NCBI GenBank assembly: GCA_039621445.1 | Contig: CP154957.1 | Coordinates: 41,814,011-41,878,010 of the forward strand | Reading direction: 5' to 3' | From: Euglena gracilis | Lineage: Eukaryota; Euglenida; Euglenophyceae; Euglenales | Length of the DNA: 64,000 nt | Part shown: positions 40,897 to 51,462 of the stretch, piece after piece | Layout: every line of letters starts with the position of its first letter | How positions within the stretch are numbered: the stretch's first letter is position 1 | Translations under genes and position numbers: made by a program | The notes under the pieces: model-generated | Told to the model about the DNA's origin: nothing | The model's input: the letters and a program-made list of their open reading frames with translations, nothing else | Database searches by the model: none

Positions 40897-41900
40897 GTGA
40901 TAGAAAGCGGTGGTCAACACCCCAAGTCACAAGAACTAAGTACAAAGTTCAATCGCGAATTCAGTGATGCTTTGGAACATCCTATCTATGCCAATGACAT
41001 AGATCCTGCAATTCACGGACATTTTGGTGTCTGTGAAATCGAACTCAAAGAAGGTGCAAAGCCCATGCACCGAAAATTATTTCGCTGTTCAGGCGAAAGA
41101 GAACAAGCTCTCAATACAATGATCAAAAAATTGATTGAACGAAAATGGATCATACCCTCCAAAAGCGAGTGGACCTCACAAGATTTTGTGGTACCCAAGC
41201 CTCCCGATGCTTCTGGAGATAAGAAGTGGAGACTTGTGCTGGATTACCGATACTTGAACTCACAGACGAAGGACGATCCATTTCCGTTACCACTTATCGA
41301 AGACTTGGTTACAAAACAAGCCGCAAACCACCTCTGGTCGATTTTGGACTCAGAGGATGGTTTTCACCAGATGCACTTACATCCAGACTCACAACCATAC
41401 ACCGCAATTGTAACCTGCCGCGGAGTTTTCCAATGGACGGTGTTACCAAATGGGTGTAAAGAATGGCCCAGCCATGTTCCAAAGAATGATACAATGGATT
41501 TTACAAGACTTACCGTCTGCAATGGTATACATTGATGATGTGCTGATTGGCACACCTCCTCCACTTACAAATACGGGTAGTGATATCCTTCTTTTCGCTG
41601 CCTCGATATACACGTTCCGTACTGACAACGGTTCAAAAACATTTGCTTTTCGTGAAGGGTGCGAAAATGCATTTGTTTCGCGAAACGATAAAATTTTGTG
41701 GACACGTCCTTAACAACAGACAAAGGAGAACATCTCCAAGCAACCTTGAAGCTATAAAGAAGTGGACACCTGAAAGCATCAAGACAATCACCCATTTAAA
41801 AGGATTTTTGGGTTTAGCGCAGTATTACGCGATTTACATGGAGGATTTCGCGACCATCGCGGTACCACTGACGCGACAACACAAAGGTACAATGCGATGA
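40897..41900 (+). pseudogene. Ty3-3 reverse transcriptase
   Basis: HFGVCEIELKEGAKPMHRKLF, then VVPKPPDASGDKKWRLVLDY, WSILDSEDGFHQMHLH (the usual D-x-x-x-GF/AF with the catalytic Asp) and, after a shift at about 41450, AMFQRMIQ and VYIDDVLIG (active site about 41524-41550). The connection region FCGHVLNN...LKGFLGLAQYY is in a third frame. Inactive. Confidence 0.85.
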
Positions 41901-41904
41901 TACA

Positions 41905-42520
41905 ATGCGAGAATCGCTAACGACAATTGAACAATTGATGTTTCACAATGTTATACTTGACTTTGCTGACCTGTTCAAACCATACGCACTGGAGGTCGAC
42001 AGCAGTGACTATGCTGTCGGCGGTGTGTTGAGTCAACATAACTCGTCCAATGAACTGCGCCCTGTAGCATTCTTCAGCAGAAAGCTACAAGGTGAAGACG
42101 GAAAATGACAAGTCAAGTGGATCATACGAGAAAAGAAGACGTATGCCATTGTCCTTATCATACAAAACTTCCGAAGTCGGGTCGCCAGTTCACTTGTACA
42201 AATATTAGTGTTGACAGACCATGAGTCTCTCCAACACTGGTACACCGAAGACTTGAACAAAGCCATGACCTCAAGTTGGCCAAAGATGTCGTTGGCACGA
42301 GTTTTTGAGTCCATTTAACCTGGTGGTAATTTACACACCAGGGCATACTCAAAAAGTCGCTGACCCACTTTCCTGTGCACCCTGTCATTACCCTGGTAAC
42401 CCTGAAGAGGGTGATGCCACGTTCCACGGAAGTCGCGAAGCCGACGAAGTCGCAAGGTGCGCGGACGCTGCTGACAACCTACTTGACAACTTTCCTGTTT
42501 CGTGGATTTTGCGGTAGATG
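41905..42520 (+). pseudogene. Ty3-3 RNase H
   Basis: YALEVDSSDYAVGGVLSQ (catalytic-type Asp), RPVAFFSRKLQGEDGK then a stop, REKKTYAIVLII and VLTDHESLQHW. Ends near GHTQKVADPLS. Several stops; inactive. Confidence 0.8.
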
Positions 42521-42593
42521 CCGATAGCCCCCGTACGGGTAAAACGACAACGCGGCAGAATGAAGGGCCCCCACCGAGATACGGAAGGGTAAA

Positions 42594-43400
42594 TTGGTTG
42601 AGAATTATATCTTATCGCCTTTACGTTTGATTTTCCGGAATGATACTGGTTACAAGTACTGCATGCCCTGTGACTTAGTTGATGACGTACTTTTATGTTA
42701 TCACAACAAAGGTCACCCTGGGGCCACCAAACTTCTTTCTTTGGTGGGTCGCAGGTACTGTACATCCCTGACTGAAAAAGATTTGTACAAGCTCTGTGCA
42801 CAAATTTTGCAACGGTGCCAAATTTGTCAAGCTGTGAAACCGCGCAGAGGTACCCCCCCCGGTACGTTGGACTTCTTCCCAGTTCCAAATGACATTTTTA
42901 CATCCCTCTGCATGGATTTTCCGGAACTTGTACCTTGCAAAGGAACAGATGACAAAATTTACGATTACATTCTTGTTGTCGTCTGTCGGCTGAGTGGGTA
43001 CATTGTAGCCATTCCATGCCAGAAAGCAGGGTTGACAGCACAAGTATTGGCACAAATGTTTTTAGAAAGATGCATTTGCCTCATGGGTTTACCGAATGAA
43101 ATCGTGAGTGATCAAGACCACTTGATTTCTTCTCGATTTTTTACAACTCATTGAGGTTTACTCGAATTGAGCAGCACTTTTCTATCATTTATCGTCCAAA
43201 AGGAAATGGTCGCGCTGAAGCGGCAGTGAAAGCTGTAGTCAACATGCTACGACTTTCACTGGCCGAATCGCACATTGCCTGGCTACAAGTGTTACCCCGG
43301 TGTGTATTTTAAATCAACACTTTACCGGGTCTGACATTACAATACCCACCGTACAAAATCGTCTTCGGACGAGACCCCCCAGCCATGGGCGACATCCCTG
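42594..43400 (+). pseudogene. Ty3-3 integrase
   Basis: Zinc-binding H...GHPGATK...CQICQAVKP (about 42700-42840), core FTSLCMDFPEL (first Asp), VVVCRLSGYIVAIPC, GLPNEIVSDQDHLISS (second Asp), then in another frame IYRPKGNGRAEAAVKAVVN (Glu, about 43190-43235). Catalytic residues are all recognisable but out of frame with each other. Confidence 0.8.
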
Positions 43401-43646
43401 TCAGAACGACCCGCTCGTTCTAGTGTGAGTTGTGAAACATGGTTCTCTGAAGTGGAATCACTGCGCACGGATGTGCAAAAACGCGTAGTCGCTATACACT
43501 TACAAAAACAAAAACAATTCTGACAAGATTACAAATAACCGATATACAATCCAGTTGACCGCGTGCGGATTCGGAACATTAGAACTTGCACGTAATCCAC
43601 GAGTTTGGACCCCGTCTGGATCTGACCATGTGAGATCCTCGATCGG

Positions 43647-43900
43647 TTGGGTACAAGTGGGCGCTACAAATTCGCTTTACCGAACGGTGTCGATTATGTG
43701 CACATGGATGACTTCAAATCATACCTGACTCCACCAAACGGTAAAGCAATACGCTGCCTCTACTTCAAACCACGGTCAAAACTGCCTGAGACAGTTGATT
43801 TTGTCGTTGACAAAATCCTCGACCACAAAGTAGACAGGAGTACACAATACTGGAAGGTGCAGTGGAAAGGTTATGGTCCCGAAGAGGACAGCTGGTAACC
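43647..43900 (+). pseudogene. Ty3-3 integrase tail and chromodomain
   Basis: YKFALPNGVDYVHMDDFKSY, then VDFVVDKILDHKVDRSTQYW and QWKGYGPEEDSW: a canonical chromodomain with the aromatic and GY..EEDSW signature, ending at TAA 43898. Closest in form to group I chromovirus chromodomains. The preceding 43400-43640 is decayed integrase C-terminal domain. Confidence 0.85.
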
Positions 43901-44037
43901 TGCAACTAGTTTTTTTGGCTATATCCAACAAGACTGGAAACTATGGAACAAACGAAACAACATTGACATTTCTGTAAATTCTTTCTAGGAGATAATGTAC
44001 AAAGCTGTCCAAGATTTGTCCATAGCATGGACTTTCG

Positions 44038-44088
44038 ACAAAATGTATTATGGGCGGGTGCCAAAATGTATAATGGGCGGATGCCAAA
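44038..44088 (+). repeat. Two-copy 26-bp tandem repeat
   Basis: CAAAATGTAT(T/A)ATGGGCGG(G/A)TGCC twice in tandem, 140 bases after the Ty3-3 chromodomain. Possibly in the Ty3-3 LTR or the leader of the following unknown element. Confidence 0.6.
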
Positions 44089-44309
44089 CCATTTTGTCAC
44101 CAGCGAAGGACTTTTCGCTTAAGGACTACGGTCCTGAGCCATAAATTTTTACACTTGGACCTACAATTTAGATTTTACAATTAGTGCAAACATACAAATG
44201 TTTTTGTGTGTGTGCACACTTGGTCGCATGCGTACAATGTTACCATACAGTGCCTTACTTCTCTGTTTCTCCACAGCTCAGTACTTGCTCTTATTTGCTT
44301 TCTCTCAAG

Positions 44310-45157
44310 ATGGATGCTGGAGGAAGGGGAACTGGTCCACCATCCTCCCAACCGTATGTTCCCACTGCACAACGTCCTACGGGAGGACCCCCTCACCCAC
44401 AAACCTCCTTCGGGAGGACGAGGACTTGCACTCCCCCGTGAAGGGCAAGTCCCCGTTCGGCACGTACAAGCTGCTTCGGCAGCAAGGCCCGTAGTGGAAG
44501 CCCCTCAGGTACAAGCTGCTCCGGCAGCAAGGCCCGTAGTGGCAAATCCCCCAGTGAACTCAACATGCGGTTACGCATGTTGCTCCATTGCAAACTACAC
44601 TTGGTGGCTTACAATCTCAAACAACGATTCCACAACAAACGGAATCTGTCTTTGAACAATTTGCGGTGCCGCAACCGCGGCCCCCAAGGAGATACGATAT
44701 GGCCAGCAGTTGTAGCCAACGTGCTGCTTTTGCGGCGGTAGAACAAAAATACGTCCAATATGAACAACGACAATTGGCTGAACAACTGCGTAGTCATTAT
44801 TACCCCGAACAACTTCCACAAGGGCAGTATGCCGCACAACCCCCACAAGGGCAGCATGCCACACAACCAGAACCTCAAAGGCAGTATGCCGCTCCCGTGA
44901 TGCCTCGGTTCCCCAAGTACATGGGTGAACTGACAAACGCGCCACCTACAAGGAAGCTCTACAACATTTGACGGCCCCAGCAAAACCTTACAACGTTGAC
45001 GCACACAAACGTCCGCGTGGACCGGAGTTTGCAACACCACCACAAACACGTCCAACGCCAGACATGAAACGTGGTCGTTTGGGCGACGACGCACAAAGCG
45101 CGCAGACGCAACGTAATCGTCAGGACAGCGATGACCTTCCGATCCCGCCCAACGTAC
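44310..45157 (+). pseudogene. Unrecognised element, copy 2: ORF1 N-terminus
   Basis: ATG 44310 opens MDAGGRGTGPPSSQ, preceded by a leader with short T/C-rich blocks. Two 42-bp tandem repeats (44463-44545; VQAA(S/P)AARPVV) and Gln-rich repeats (PQGQ(Y/H)A) follow, in three frames. Bases 44935-45157 match copy 1 (288-516), including the KRPRGPEF basic motif and DDLPIP. The match ends abruptly at a DIRS end sequence. This copy shows the N-terminus that is outside the window for copy 1, although the two differ upstream of base 288/44935. Confidence 0.5.
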
Positions 45158-45560
45158 ATGGACTCGCAAGGACAAAGTGCGGAGCCCGAGGTGTCCAGGA
45201 GGCACCAGGGTTGGTGACCGAAAAAAAATTGACCACCCAAAAAGCCAAAGCGCCTCTCCCTTTGTCCGGACTCCCCCCCCCCCCATTCGCTTGGCAGCAG
45301 GGGGGGACACCCTTCCACCTGAACCCCGCAAACACTTTTAATTTTAAACTGGGGGATCAGGTGGACCCGCTATTGGGGGTCCAGGTGGGGGAACTTTTTT
45401 CGGTTCACAAAGCTGGGAGTCCAAGCAGGCTGCCTAAATGTGATGCCCAAAACTTTAATGTCAGTCATGAAGACATTCGCAAAACGTTAGAGGGAAAAAA
45501 GAATCCAGGTTTTTATTTATCTGGACGACATTTCATTGTGCAGTAGCTTGCAAAATCCCT
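45158..45560 (+). mobile_element. DIRS relic (end sequence plus RT fragment)
   Basis: Starts with a copy of the DIRS internal-complementary/terminal word (AAAGTGCGGAGCCCGAGGTG at about 45177-45196). After about 220 bases of other sequence, 45421-45545 matches DIRS-A 48397-48530 (RT, CCAAGCAGGCTGC to the TATTTATCTGGACGACATTT active-site region). Pieces normally about 2 kb apart are adjacent, so the relic is internally deleted and rearranged. Confidence 0.65.
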
Positions 45561-46523
45561 TGAACAGGGTTTCCCAAAAAAAAAAAAGAGGAAGGGGTGC
45601 CGACACACGAGGGGGCTGGGACACTCCCCCCGCACATCACAAATCTTTTAAAAAACAACTCTGGTGTCCATCCTTGAAATTAGGGGGGGGGATGGCCTGA
45701 ACCCCCCTCCGGTCCAGAAAGGTGGGGGGGGGGCAAATAAACAATGCGAACTCCTTATCGAAGCCTGCCTACCCCCACAAAAAACAAACACTGAGTTAAA
45801 ACCAGTCCGCGATTTAGTGCGCATGGCAACGTATCTGTGAAACATTAATTTCTTTTTGGTGACACACATCTGATTCAATAAAAAGCTTTTGGTGATACGT
45901 ATGCGATACATTAAAAATTTTGGCGATACGCACGTGATGCAAAATCTTTTACTTTTGAAAAATATAGTAAAAGCTGTGAAGCATACATTTGAAGGTGAAA
46001 AATTTGCAGGTAAACGTAAGATGGCGCTCACCCTGGCTTGAGGAGCTCAGGTTCCCATGGCTGCTCTTTCCCCCACTTCCATGGTGCTCATCTGCCTTTA
46101 AAGAACGGCGCCCGCCATCTTTTACCATTTTTGAGGCACGCGCGGGGTTTTCTCATTGGGTGGGTCCCTGGCTGACATATTTTTTTTTTAGTCAGCAGCT
46201 TCCCGGCCGCCATTTTTCAATTCTTTTGGATGGGATGAGAGAATAATACGATGTCCTTTTTGGGCGGGCAGTGTCACTTTCAATGATGAAGAGCCCTCTC
46301 CAGGTAAATAGGGCATGGCCTCTCTTTTGTGAAGTGCACTGCCCGAGGCGCCAACTGAGTCACTCTGAAAAATCCAGTCAGCCACGCCACCCTGGGGTGG
46401 GGCAGGACAGGTGTTTAGCAATGGAGGCTCGGCGCTGGTTGGGTGGTTTCGTGTCCCCCCTCCCCGCCGACCCCCTTTGCCTGGCATGCCCAAGAAAAAT
46501 TATTTTCCGCGAAAAATCTTGAC
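45561..46523. other. No gene; contains GGTGATAC-type repeats
   Basis: No coding signal. Bases 45865-45955 hold three imperfect repeats of TTTTGGTGATACGTATGCGA-type sequence, also present at 62500-62600. T-rich and A-rich DNA lies around them. The last 160 bases before DIRS-A include GC-rich DNA of unknown origin. Confidence 0.5.
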
Positions 46524-46548
46524 GACACCTTGGGCTCCGCACTTTGCC

Positions 46549-46647
46549 CTTGTGATGCCATGCCTTGCTCGCCGGCGGTGTTGTGTGATTGTTCGTTGCG
46601 TTGGGTTAGGAGTCCCCGCTTAGTGCCTTTTTTCGCCGGAGTTGGCT
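46549..46647 (+). repeat. DIRS-A left inverted terminal repeat
   Basis: Pairs with 50917-51003 in inverted orientation with few mismatches (CTTGCTCGCCGGCGGTGTTG word in both, as its complement on the right). The outermost 25 bases differ between ends, as expected where the ICR templates them. Confidence 0.9.
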
Positions 46648-46804
46648 GATTCTTAATTTGCCCTTCGACACCCAGAAGAAAGGAACAGAGTCTCGAACGA
46701 AGGAGAACCAAGAGGAGAAGTCAACATAATTGGAATATCCAGAAAGACACGAACCTGACGAGTATCAATTGACAAGTCAATTATCAATTTCAAATCTGAC
46801 TTCA

Positions 46805-47800
46805 ATGAACAATGCTGTGGAGAAGAAATTGGCATCAAACACTCGACGTGAACTACCTGGAGCAGCAGTCGCCGCAGCAGCTGGAGAAGCTGGGGATGCA
46901 GACAAAACGTGGCGAACCGTGGCCGTCCCTTCCCTCCAGATCCCCTCATCAAAAAATTCCCAGATAAAACCCCCACCCAGTGACGGCCACGGACCGTGGA
47001 CCGCAGTGGTCAGAAAAACCAGAACGCGGAAGGAACCCCCAGCCCAATACGAGCAGAACCACCTGGGAGTTGGCGTCCCAAAGCCAAGCCAGATTGGACA
47101 AAAGGCAACCAAAGGATTCCACAGGCAAAAGTGGGGAAGATGTAATCAAGGACAAGGTGGTGGCCATGGAGGCCAATTCTACAAGCAATCCCCCCAATTT
47201 TTCTAACATAACAACCCCTCCCAAGGGGAAGAGGGGGGGGCACAGCAGCCCCCCCAGATTTCCAGTGGAGCTGGAGACCAAGGTCAAGAACTGCCCCATG
47301 GTGGGGAGACCAAGGCCATATGGGCCAGAAATTTGTTCCATTTCATGTGCACGGCCATGGTGGCCAAGAAGTGCAGGGCCATGGTGGCCAAGAAGTGCAG
47401 GGCCATGGTGGCCAGTTTTCACAGGGCCAGGGCGGCCAGTTTTCACAGGGCCATGGAAGCCAGAATTTATCAGGCCAGGGAGGCCAAATGCGTCAACAAG
47501 GCCATGGGGGCCAAAGCGGTGGACCAGAAATGGCCCCGCAGAAGCTAAGGTGCAAAACTTATATAAATCAACTGCAGCATCCCCAGGAGGATGCCCCCAC
47601 AGGGGCAGTGTAGGACAAGGGGGCAACCCCCCCTCACATTTCGTCTTCAATGCCCATGGCAGGGGCAAGTCAAAACAAGGGGGATACCCAAAAAGGGGCC
47701 CCTATGGTATGTCAAATGACAACATCAATGACAAAATGGAGAACCAGAGAGCCTGTGAGAAGAGCATGCACACCCCCCAGCAACCCTTGCAGAATGCTCA
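46805..47800 (+). pseudogene. DIRS-A Gag-like protein with GHGGQ repeats
   Basis: ATG 46805 (MNNAVEKKLASN). Frame 2 carries an Ala-rich stretch, TWRTVAV and DGHGPWTAVVRKTR, then stops at 47206. Sense resumes in frame 47320-47613 with tandem GHGGQ repeats. The homologous DIRS-B Gag keeps all of this in one frame, so DIRS-A has a frameshift. Downstream part (GVQCPTPPTQPP) is shared with DIRS-B. RNA binding through Gly/His/Gln repeats is a guess. The RT frame overlaps this region. Confidence 0.65.
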
Positions 47801-49820
47801 ATCTCCAGGAACACCAGGGGTGCAATGTCCAACACCCCCCACCCAGCCCCCAGAAAATCACCTGATCGGGGAAATAAATTCCATGGAGGAAAAATGGGGA
47901 GACACCCCCCTGCACCAGAGGCTTCAGAAAAGTCTAAAATGGTGGTCAAAACATGCCCCCCCAGCAACATGTCAATTGATCAAAAATGGAATTCAACCCC
48001 CCTGGGTAAATCCCCCGAAATTGTCCACCCACCCAAAACCCAGAGCCAACCTGGACCTGAACCAGGCAGAAAAAATTCTGCTGGATTACGAAAAATCTGG
48101 GTCAATAAAACGAGCTTGGGATTCAAAAACCCAGCATTTAATCCCCTGGTTTCTAATTTCAAAACCAGAAGGGGGAACAACCAAATGGAGAATGATCAGC
48201 GACTGCAGAGAAATAAAGCAGCAGTTTCAAGTAAAACCTTTCAAGCTGGATCACATCCAGCACATTTTTCCTGTTTTGGAAAAAGGCCACTGGGCAGCAA
48301 AAATAGATTTAAAAGATGCCTGTTTCCACATTCCAGTGAGCCAGGCCTTAAGGCCATTTTTAAGGCATCATGTGGGGGGGCAGACCTGGGAATTCCAGGC
48401 AGGCTGCTTTGGGTTAAACGTAATGCCACAAATTTTCATGAGTGTGATGAAAACATTCGAAAAACTGTGGAGAAAAAGGGGCATACAGGTGTTTATTTAC
48501 CTGGACGACATTTTACTGGTGGCCCCAACCCGAAACATTTTGCAAAATCATCACAACTCTGTGGTCAGGGATTTGATCAAATCGGGATTCAAAATCAACA
48601 TAACAATCCACCCTGCAGCCCACCCAGGTGGTGAATCATTTCGGTTTTCAGCTAAATTTCCAGGACGTAAAATTGCAGGTTCCAGCCCAAAAAGTCAAGA
48701 CCATAAAAAAGGAGCTGGGCAAAATTGTGAAAAAACATTCCATATCAAAAAGGCAACTGGCTGCCATTTTGGGCCAGATAAGATGCAACCTAATGGCCCT
48801 GCCCTTTTTAAGGGCCTTTACAGATTCCCTGACAAAATTTTTAGTGGAAAATTCCACCGCCCCCTGGGACTCAAAACACACCATTTCCCAGGAAATCAAA
48901 GCCCAATTAAGGGAAATCAAAATTCTGCTGGACACCTGGGGGGGCAGACCCTTCCCCCAAAATGCAACCAGAGAGTTGCACTCAGACAGCAGCACTCATG
49001 CCTGGGGGGACTGGACATCCATACAGGAGCAATTGTGCAGGAATTGTGGAGAGAAGACTCCATTTTGCACATAAATGTAAAAGAGTTGAGGGCAGCAATA
49101 AACACTGTGAAAGGTTTAAGCAAACCTGGGGAAACAGTTTCCTTGTCAGTGGACAACCAGGTAATTTACTATTACCTGACCAAAGGGAGGGGCAGAAAGG
49201 ACCCCTTCAACAAAATGCTAAGACCGTTTTTCAAATGGTGCATAGAGCACCACGTAAACCTGCAAGCCAACTGGGTGCCTTCAAAAGACTGCCTGGCAGA
49301 CCCCATAAGCAGATGGGAAATAGACAGGGGGGATTACTCTTTAGACCCCCAACTTTTTCAATGGCTAAGGCAGCAATTCCAAACTTTCATAAATCTGGAA
49401 ACAGATTTATTTGCCTCCCCAGGAAACAAAACACTGCCCAAATTTGTGGCCAGGTGGCCCCATTGGGAGGCCACAGCAGTGGATGCACTACAATGTCCAT
49501 TGGACAACATGGGGGATATTTACGCAAACCCCCCCTGGTCAGTCATTCAAAAATTTCTACCCAGGTTAAAGATGTTTCCACAGGCCAAAGTTTTGATGGT
49601 CACCCCCTACTGGGATTCAGCCACATGGTGGCCCCAGATAATAAAGATGAAAGTTCCAGGGACCCCCTGCCTGAAAATCACCCCCTGCAAGGGTATGTTC
49701 ACCAACTGCAGGGGGGAGAAAATGCCACTCCCCAGATGGCCCCTGCTCTGCATGATTTGCTCGGGAAAATTTTGGAGGGGAAGCAAGTACAAATTGCAAC
49801 CATTGACGATTTCCTGGTGA
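46980..49820 (+). pseudogene. DIRS-A RT, RNase H and Dam-like polyprotein
   Basis: 946 open codons in frame 0. RT begins about residue 370 (ISKPEGGTTKWRMISDCR), with AKIDLKDACFHI and active site VFIYLDDILLV. From about 48605 to 49010 homology runs in frame +1 (LNFQDVKLQVP, FLRAFTDSLTKFL, ELHSDSSTHAWG) and returns to frame 0 for the rest of RNase H (LHINVKELRAA, SVDNQVIYYYL). Then NWVPSKDCLADPIS and the Dam-like domain: ETDLFASPGN, DIYANPPWSVI (NPPW intact) and VLMVTPYWDSATWW. Two compensating shifts leave the frame open but scramble about 135 residues. Confidence 0.85.
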
Positions 49821-50805
49821 GAAATCCAAGCTTAAGGCGTTATCAAAGTGCCTTTTCACTTCTGTAGGTTATTTTGGAGAAAATGGGGGTGCCCCTCCTG
49901 AAGCCACCACAGACCAGGTGGCTGACGCTTTAATCCAACTGTTTCAATTTTCCAAGGCCCAAGCCCGTAATGCATACAGTGCTATGCTTTTGATTCCTGG
50001 GTTTGGTGGGCTGAGATTCCACACCCTGTTGACCCCTTACAAGAAGCTCTGGAACCAAAATTTGGAGAAATACGGTGCATTTTGGAACCCCCTCCCAATC
50101 CTCCTGGGGCTGGCTCAGGCCCCTGTGCCCACTGATATTTGCACATTGCGTACACAACTTATTTTTTGCTCACGAATCCTCTGATTATACCGATCCTCGG
50201 ACTTGGCACAAGTCAAGCAAACCACCAGTGTGTTGGGTAAGGCACCCTACATCAAGATAAAACGTAAGGGCCAGAAATTCCACAAGTGGGAAAGGGTTGT
50301 GTCCATACCCCAGTGCCCCCAAATAAGCCCATTTCATTTAATGATGTGTTATGTTGCTGCAACACGTTCATTCGTGAGACCCGGAGGCCCCCTTCTGATT
50401 TCATTAAAACCCCCCTTCAGGGCCATAGGTGCAGATACCATTGCCTCCATCACAAAAGCATTTTTGGCCAAGCATGGGGTGCCCCCCCAGGTGTGGGGGG
50501 CTCACTCCACCAGAGGGGCAGGGGTTGGTTTACTCAATAAATTGGGCCTTTCTGCCCAAGAAGTTTGTGAAATTGGTCAGCGGAAGGGGGTGGAGGCTTT
50601 TACAGCCCATTATCAAAGACTTGGTGCCCAAGGTGCCCTAGAAAATGCCCTGGCCCCCCTAATTTCAGTGCACAATCAGGCCTCACAAGGGCAAAGTGCG
50701 GAGCCCGAGGTGTCTCGTACTCCCTCGAGGAAAACCGAAAAGGGAGGAAGGGACACCGAGGGCGAAGCACAAAGACCTTGTAAGCCCGACACCCCCCACC
50801 CGTAA
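48962..50805 (+). pseudogene. DIRS-A tyrosine recombinase
   Basis: An open frame (48962-49867) overlaps RNase H and Dam-like in frame 2 and ends with the recombinase N-terminal helix (FLVRNPSLRRYQSAF). After TAG 49865 and a shift, frame 1 gives PGFGGLRFHTLL (first catalytic-type Arg), a stop at 50182, then HSTRGAG (H-x-x-R, 50503-50514) and AHYQRLG (Tyr nucleophile codon 50611-50613). The C-terminal tail is encoded by the internal complementary region (SAEPEVSRTPSRK). Recombinases of this type insert a circular cDNA without target duplication. Confidence 0.85.
50682..50781 (+). repeat. DIRS-A internal complementary region
   Basis: 50682-50714 is the reverse complement of the left end, 50715-50781 of the right end. 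Joined, they template the end-to-end junction of the circular DNA intermediate. It lies inside the recombinase reading frame. Confidence 0.93.
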
Positions 50806-50916
50806 AAGAAAATTTGTGTTCAAAAACCCTCGGTCAGAAAATGGGGGCCAGGGGGGGAAGAGGAGGGGGACCCCCCCAGAGGGAAGAAGCCACGTCGCCA
50901 AGTCGGAGCAGCATCG

Positions 50917-51073
50917 TCAGCCAACTTTGGCGAGGCGGCACTAAGCGGGGACTCCTAGCCCAACGCAACGAACAATTACACAACACCGCCGGCGAGCAAG
51001 CCATGGCCTCACAAGGTCTTTGTGCTTCGCCCTCGGTGTCCCTTCCTCCCTTTTCGGTTTTCCTCGAGGGAGT
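50917..51073 (+). repeat. DIRS-A right inverted terminal repeat and right end
   Basis: 50917-51003 pairs with the left repeat. 51004-51073 is the right-end-specific extension ending CCTCGAGGGAGT. The next base begins the inverted right end of DIRS-B; the expected last 3-4 bases (ACGA) are missing or shared. Confidence 0.85.
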
Positions 51074-51230
51074 TCGTACTCCCTCGAGTGAAACCGACAA
51101 GGGAGGAAGGAACACCGAGGGCGGAGCACAAAAACATTGTGAGGACATGCCTTGCTCGCAGGCGGTGGTGTGTGATTTTTCGCTGTGCTGGGTTGGGAGT
51201 CCCTGCTTAGTGCCGCCTCGCCAGAGTTAG
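51074..51230 (-). repeat. DIRS-B right end and right inverted terminal repeat
   Basis: Starts TCGTACTCCCTCGAGTGAAA on the plus strand, matching the right-end half of its own internal complementary region. The inverted repeat part (about 51141-51225; CTTGCTCGCAGGCGGTGG) pairs with about 61990-62090. Confidence 0.85.
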
Positions 51231-51360
51231 CTGCATTGTCTCCGACGCGGCGACCGTGCTCCCGTCTCTTCCCCTGGGGGGTTTCCCCCCCATGGCCCTC
51301 ACTTTCTGACCGAGGGCGTTTGAAGACAAATTTTCGTATATGGGTGGGGGGGGTCGGGCT

Positions 51361-51462
51361 CACAATGTCTTTGTTCTTCGCCCTCGGTGTCCCTTCCTCC
51401 CTTTTCGGTTTTCCTCGAGGGAGTACGAAACACCTCGGGCTCCGCACTTTGCCATTGTGAGG
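51361..51462 (-). repeat. DIRS-B internal complementary region
   Basis: On the plus strand 51361-51428 equals the right end and 51429-51462 the left end, joined. Same arrangement and size as in DIRS-A and DIRS-D. Confidence 0.92.

Larger units (their letters stand above)
35450..43930 (+). mobile_element. Ty3-3: decayed chromovirus with Dam-like domain after the protease
   Basis: Plus-strand order: coiled-coil region, capsid-like Gag, CCHC knuckle with an RS-rich tail, protease, Dam-like, RT, RNase H, integrase, chromodomain. No C5-methyltransferase part is seen. Most domains have one or more stops or shifts. LTRs could not be identified. Its 5' edge abuts Ty3-2 head to head at about 35445. 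Confidence 0.85.
46524..51073 (+). mobile_element. DIRS-A: tyrosine-recombinase retrotransposon
   Basis: Left end GACACCTTGGGCTCCGCAC at 46524; right end near 51073. Inverted terminal repeats 46549-46647 and 50917-51003. Internal complementary region 50682-50781 is complementary to the left end (46524-46555) and the right end (51008-51073) laid end to end, the hallmark of DIRS elements. Order: gag, RT, RNase H, Dam-like, tyrosine recombinase in overlapping frames. Frameshifts near 47200, 48605 and 49010 and a stop at 49865 suggest this copy is inactive. Confidence 0.95.
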
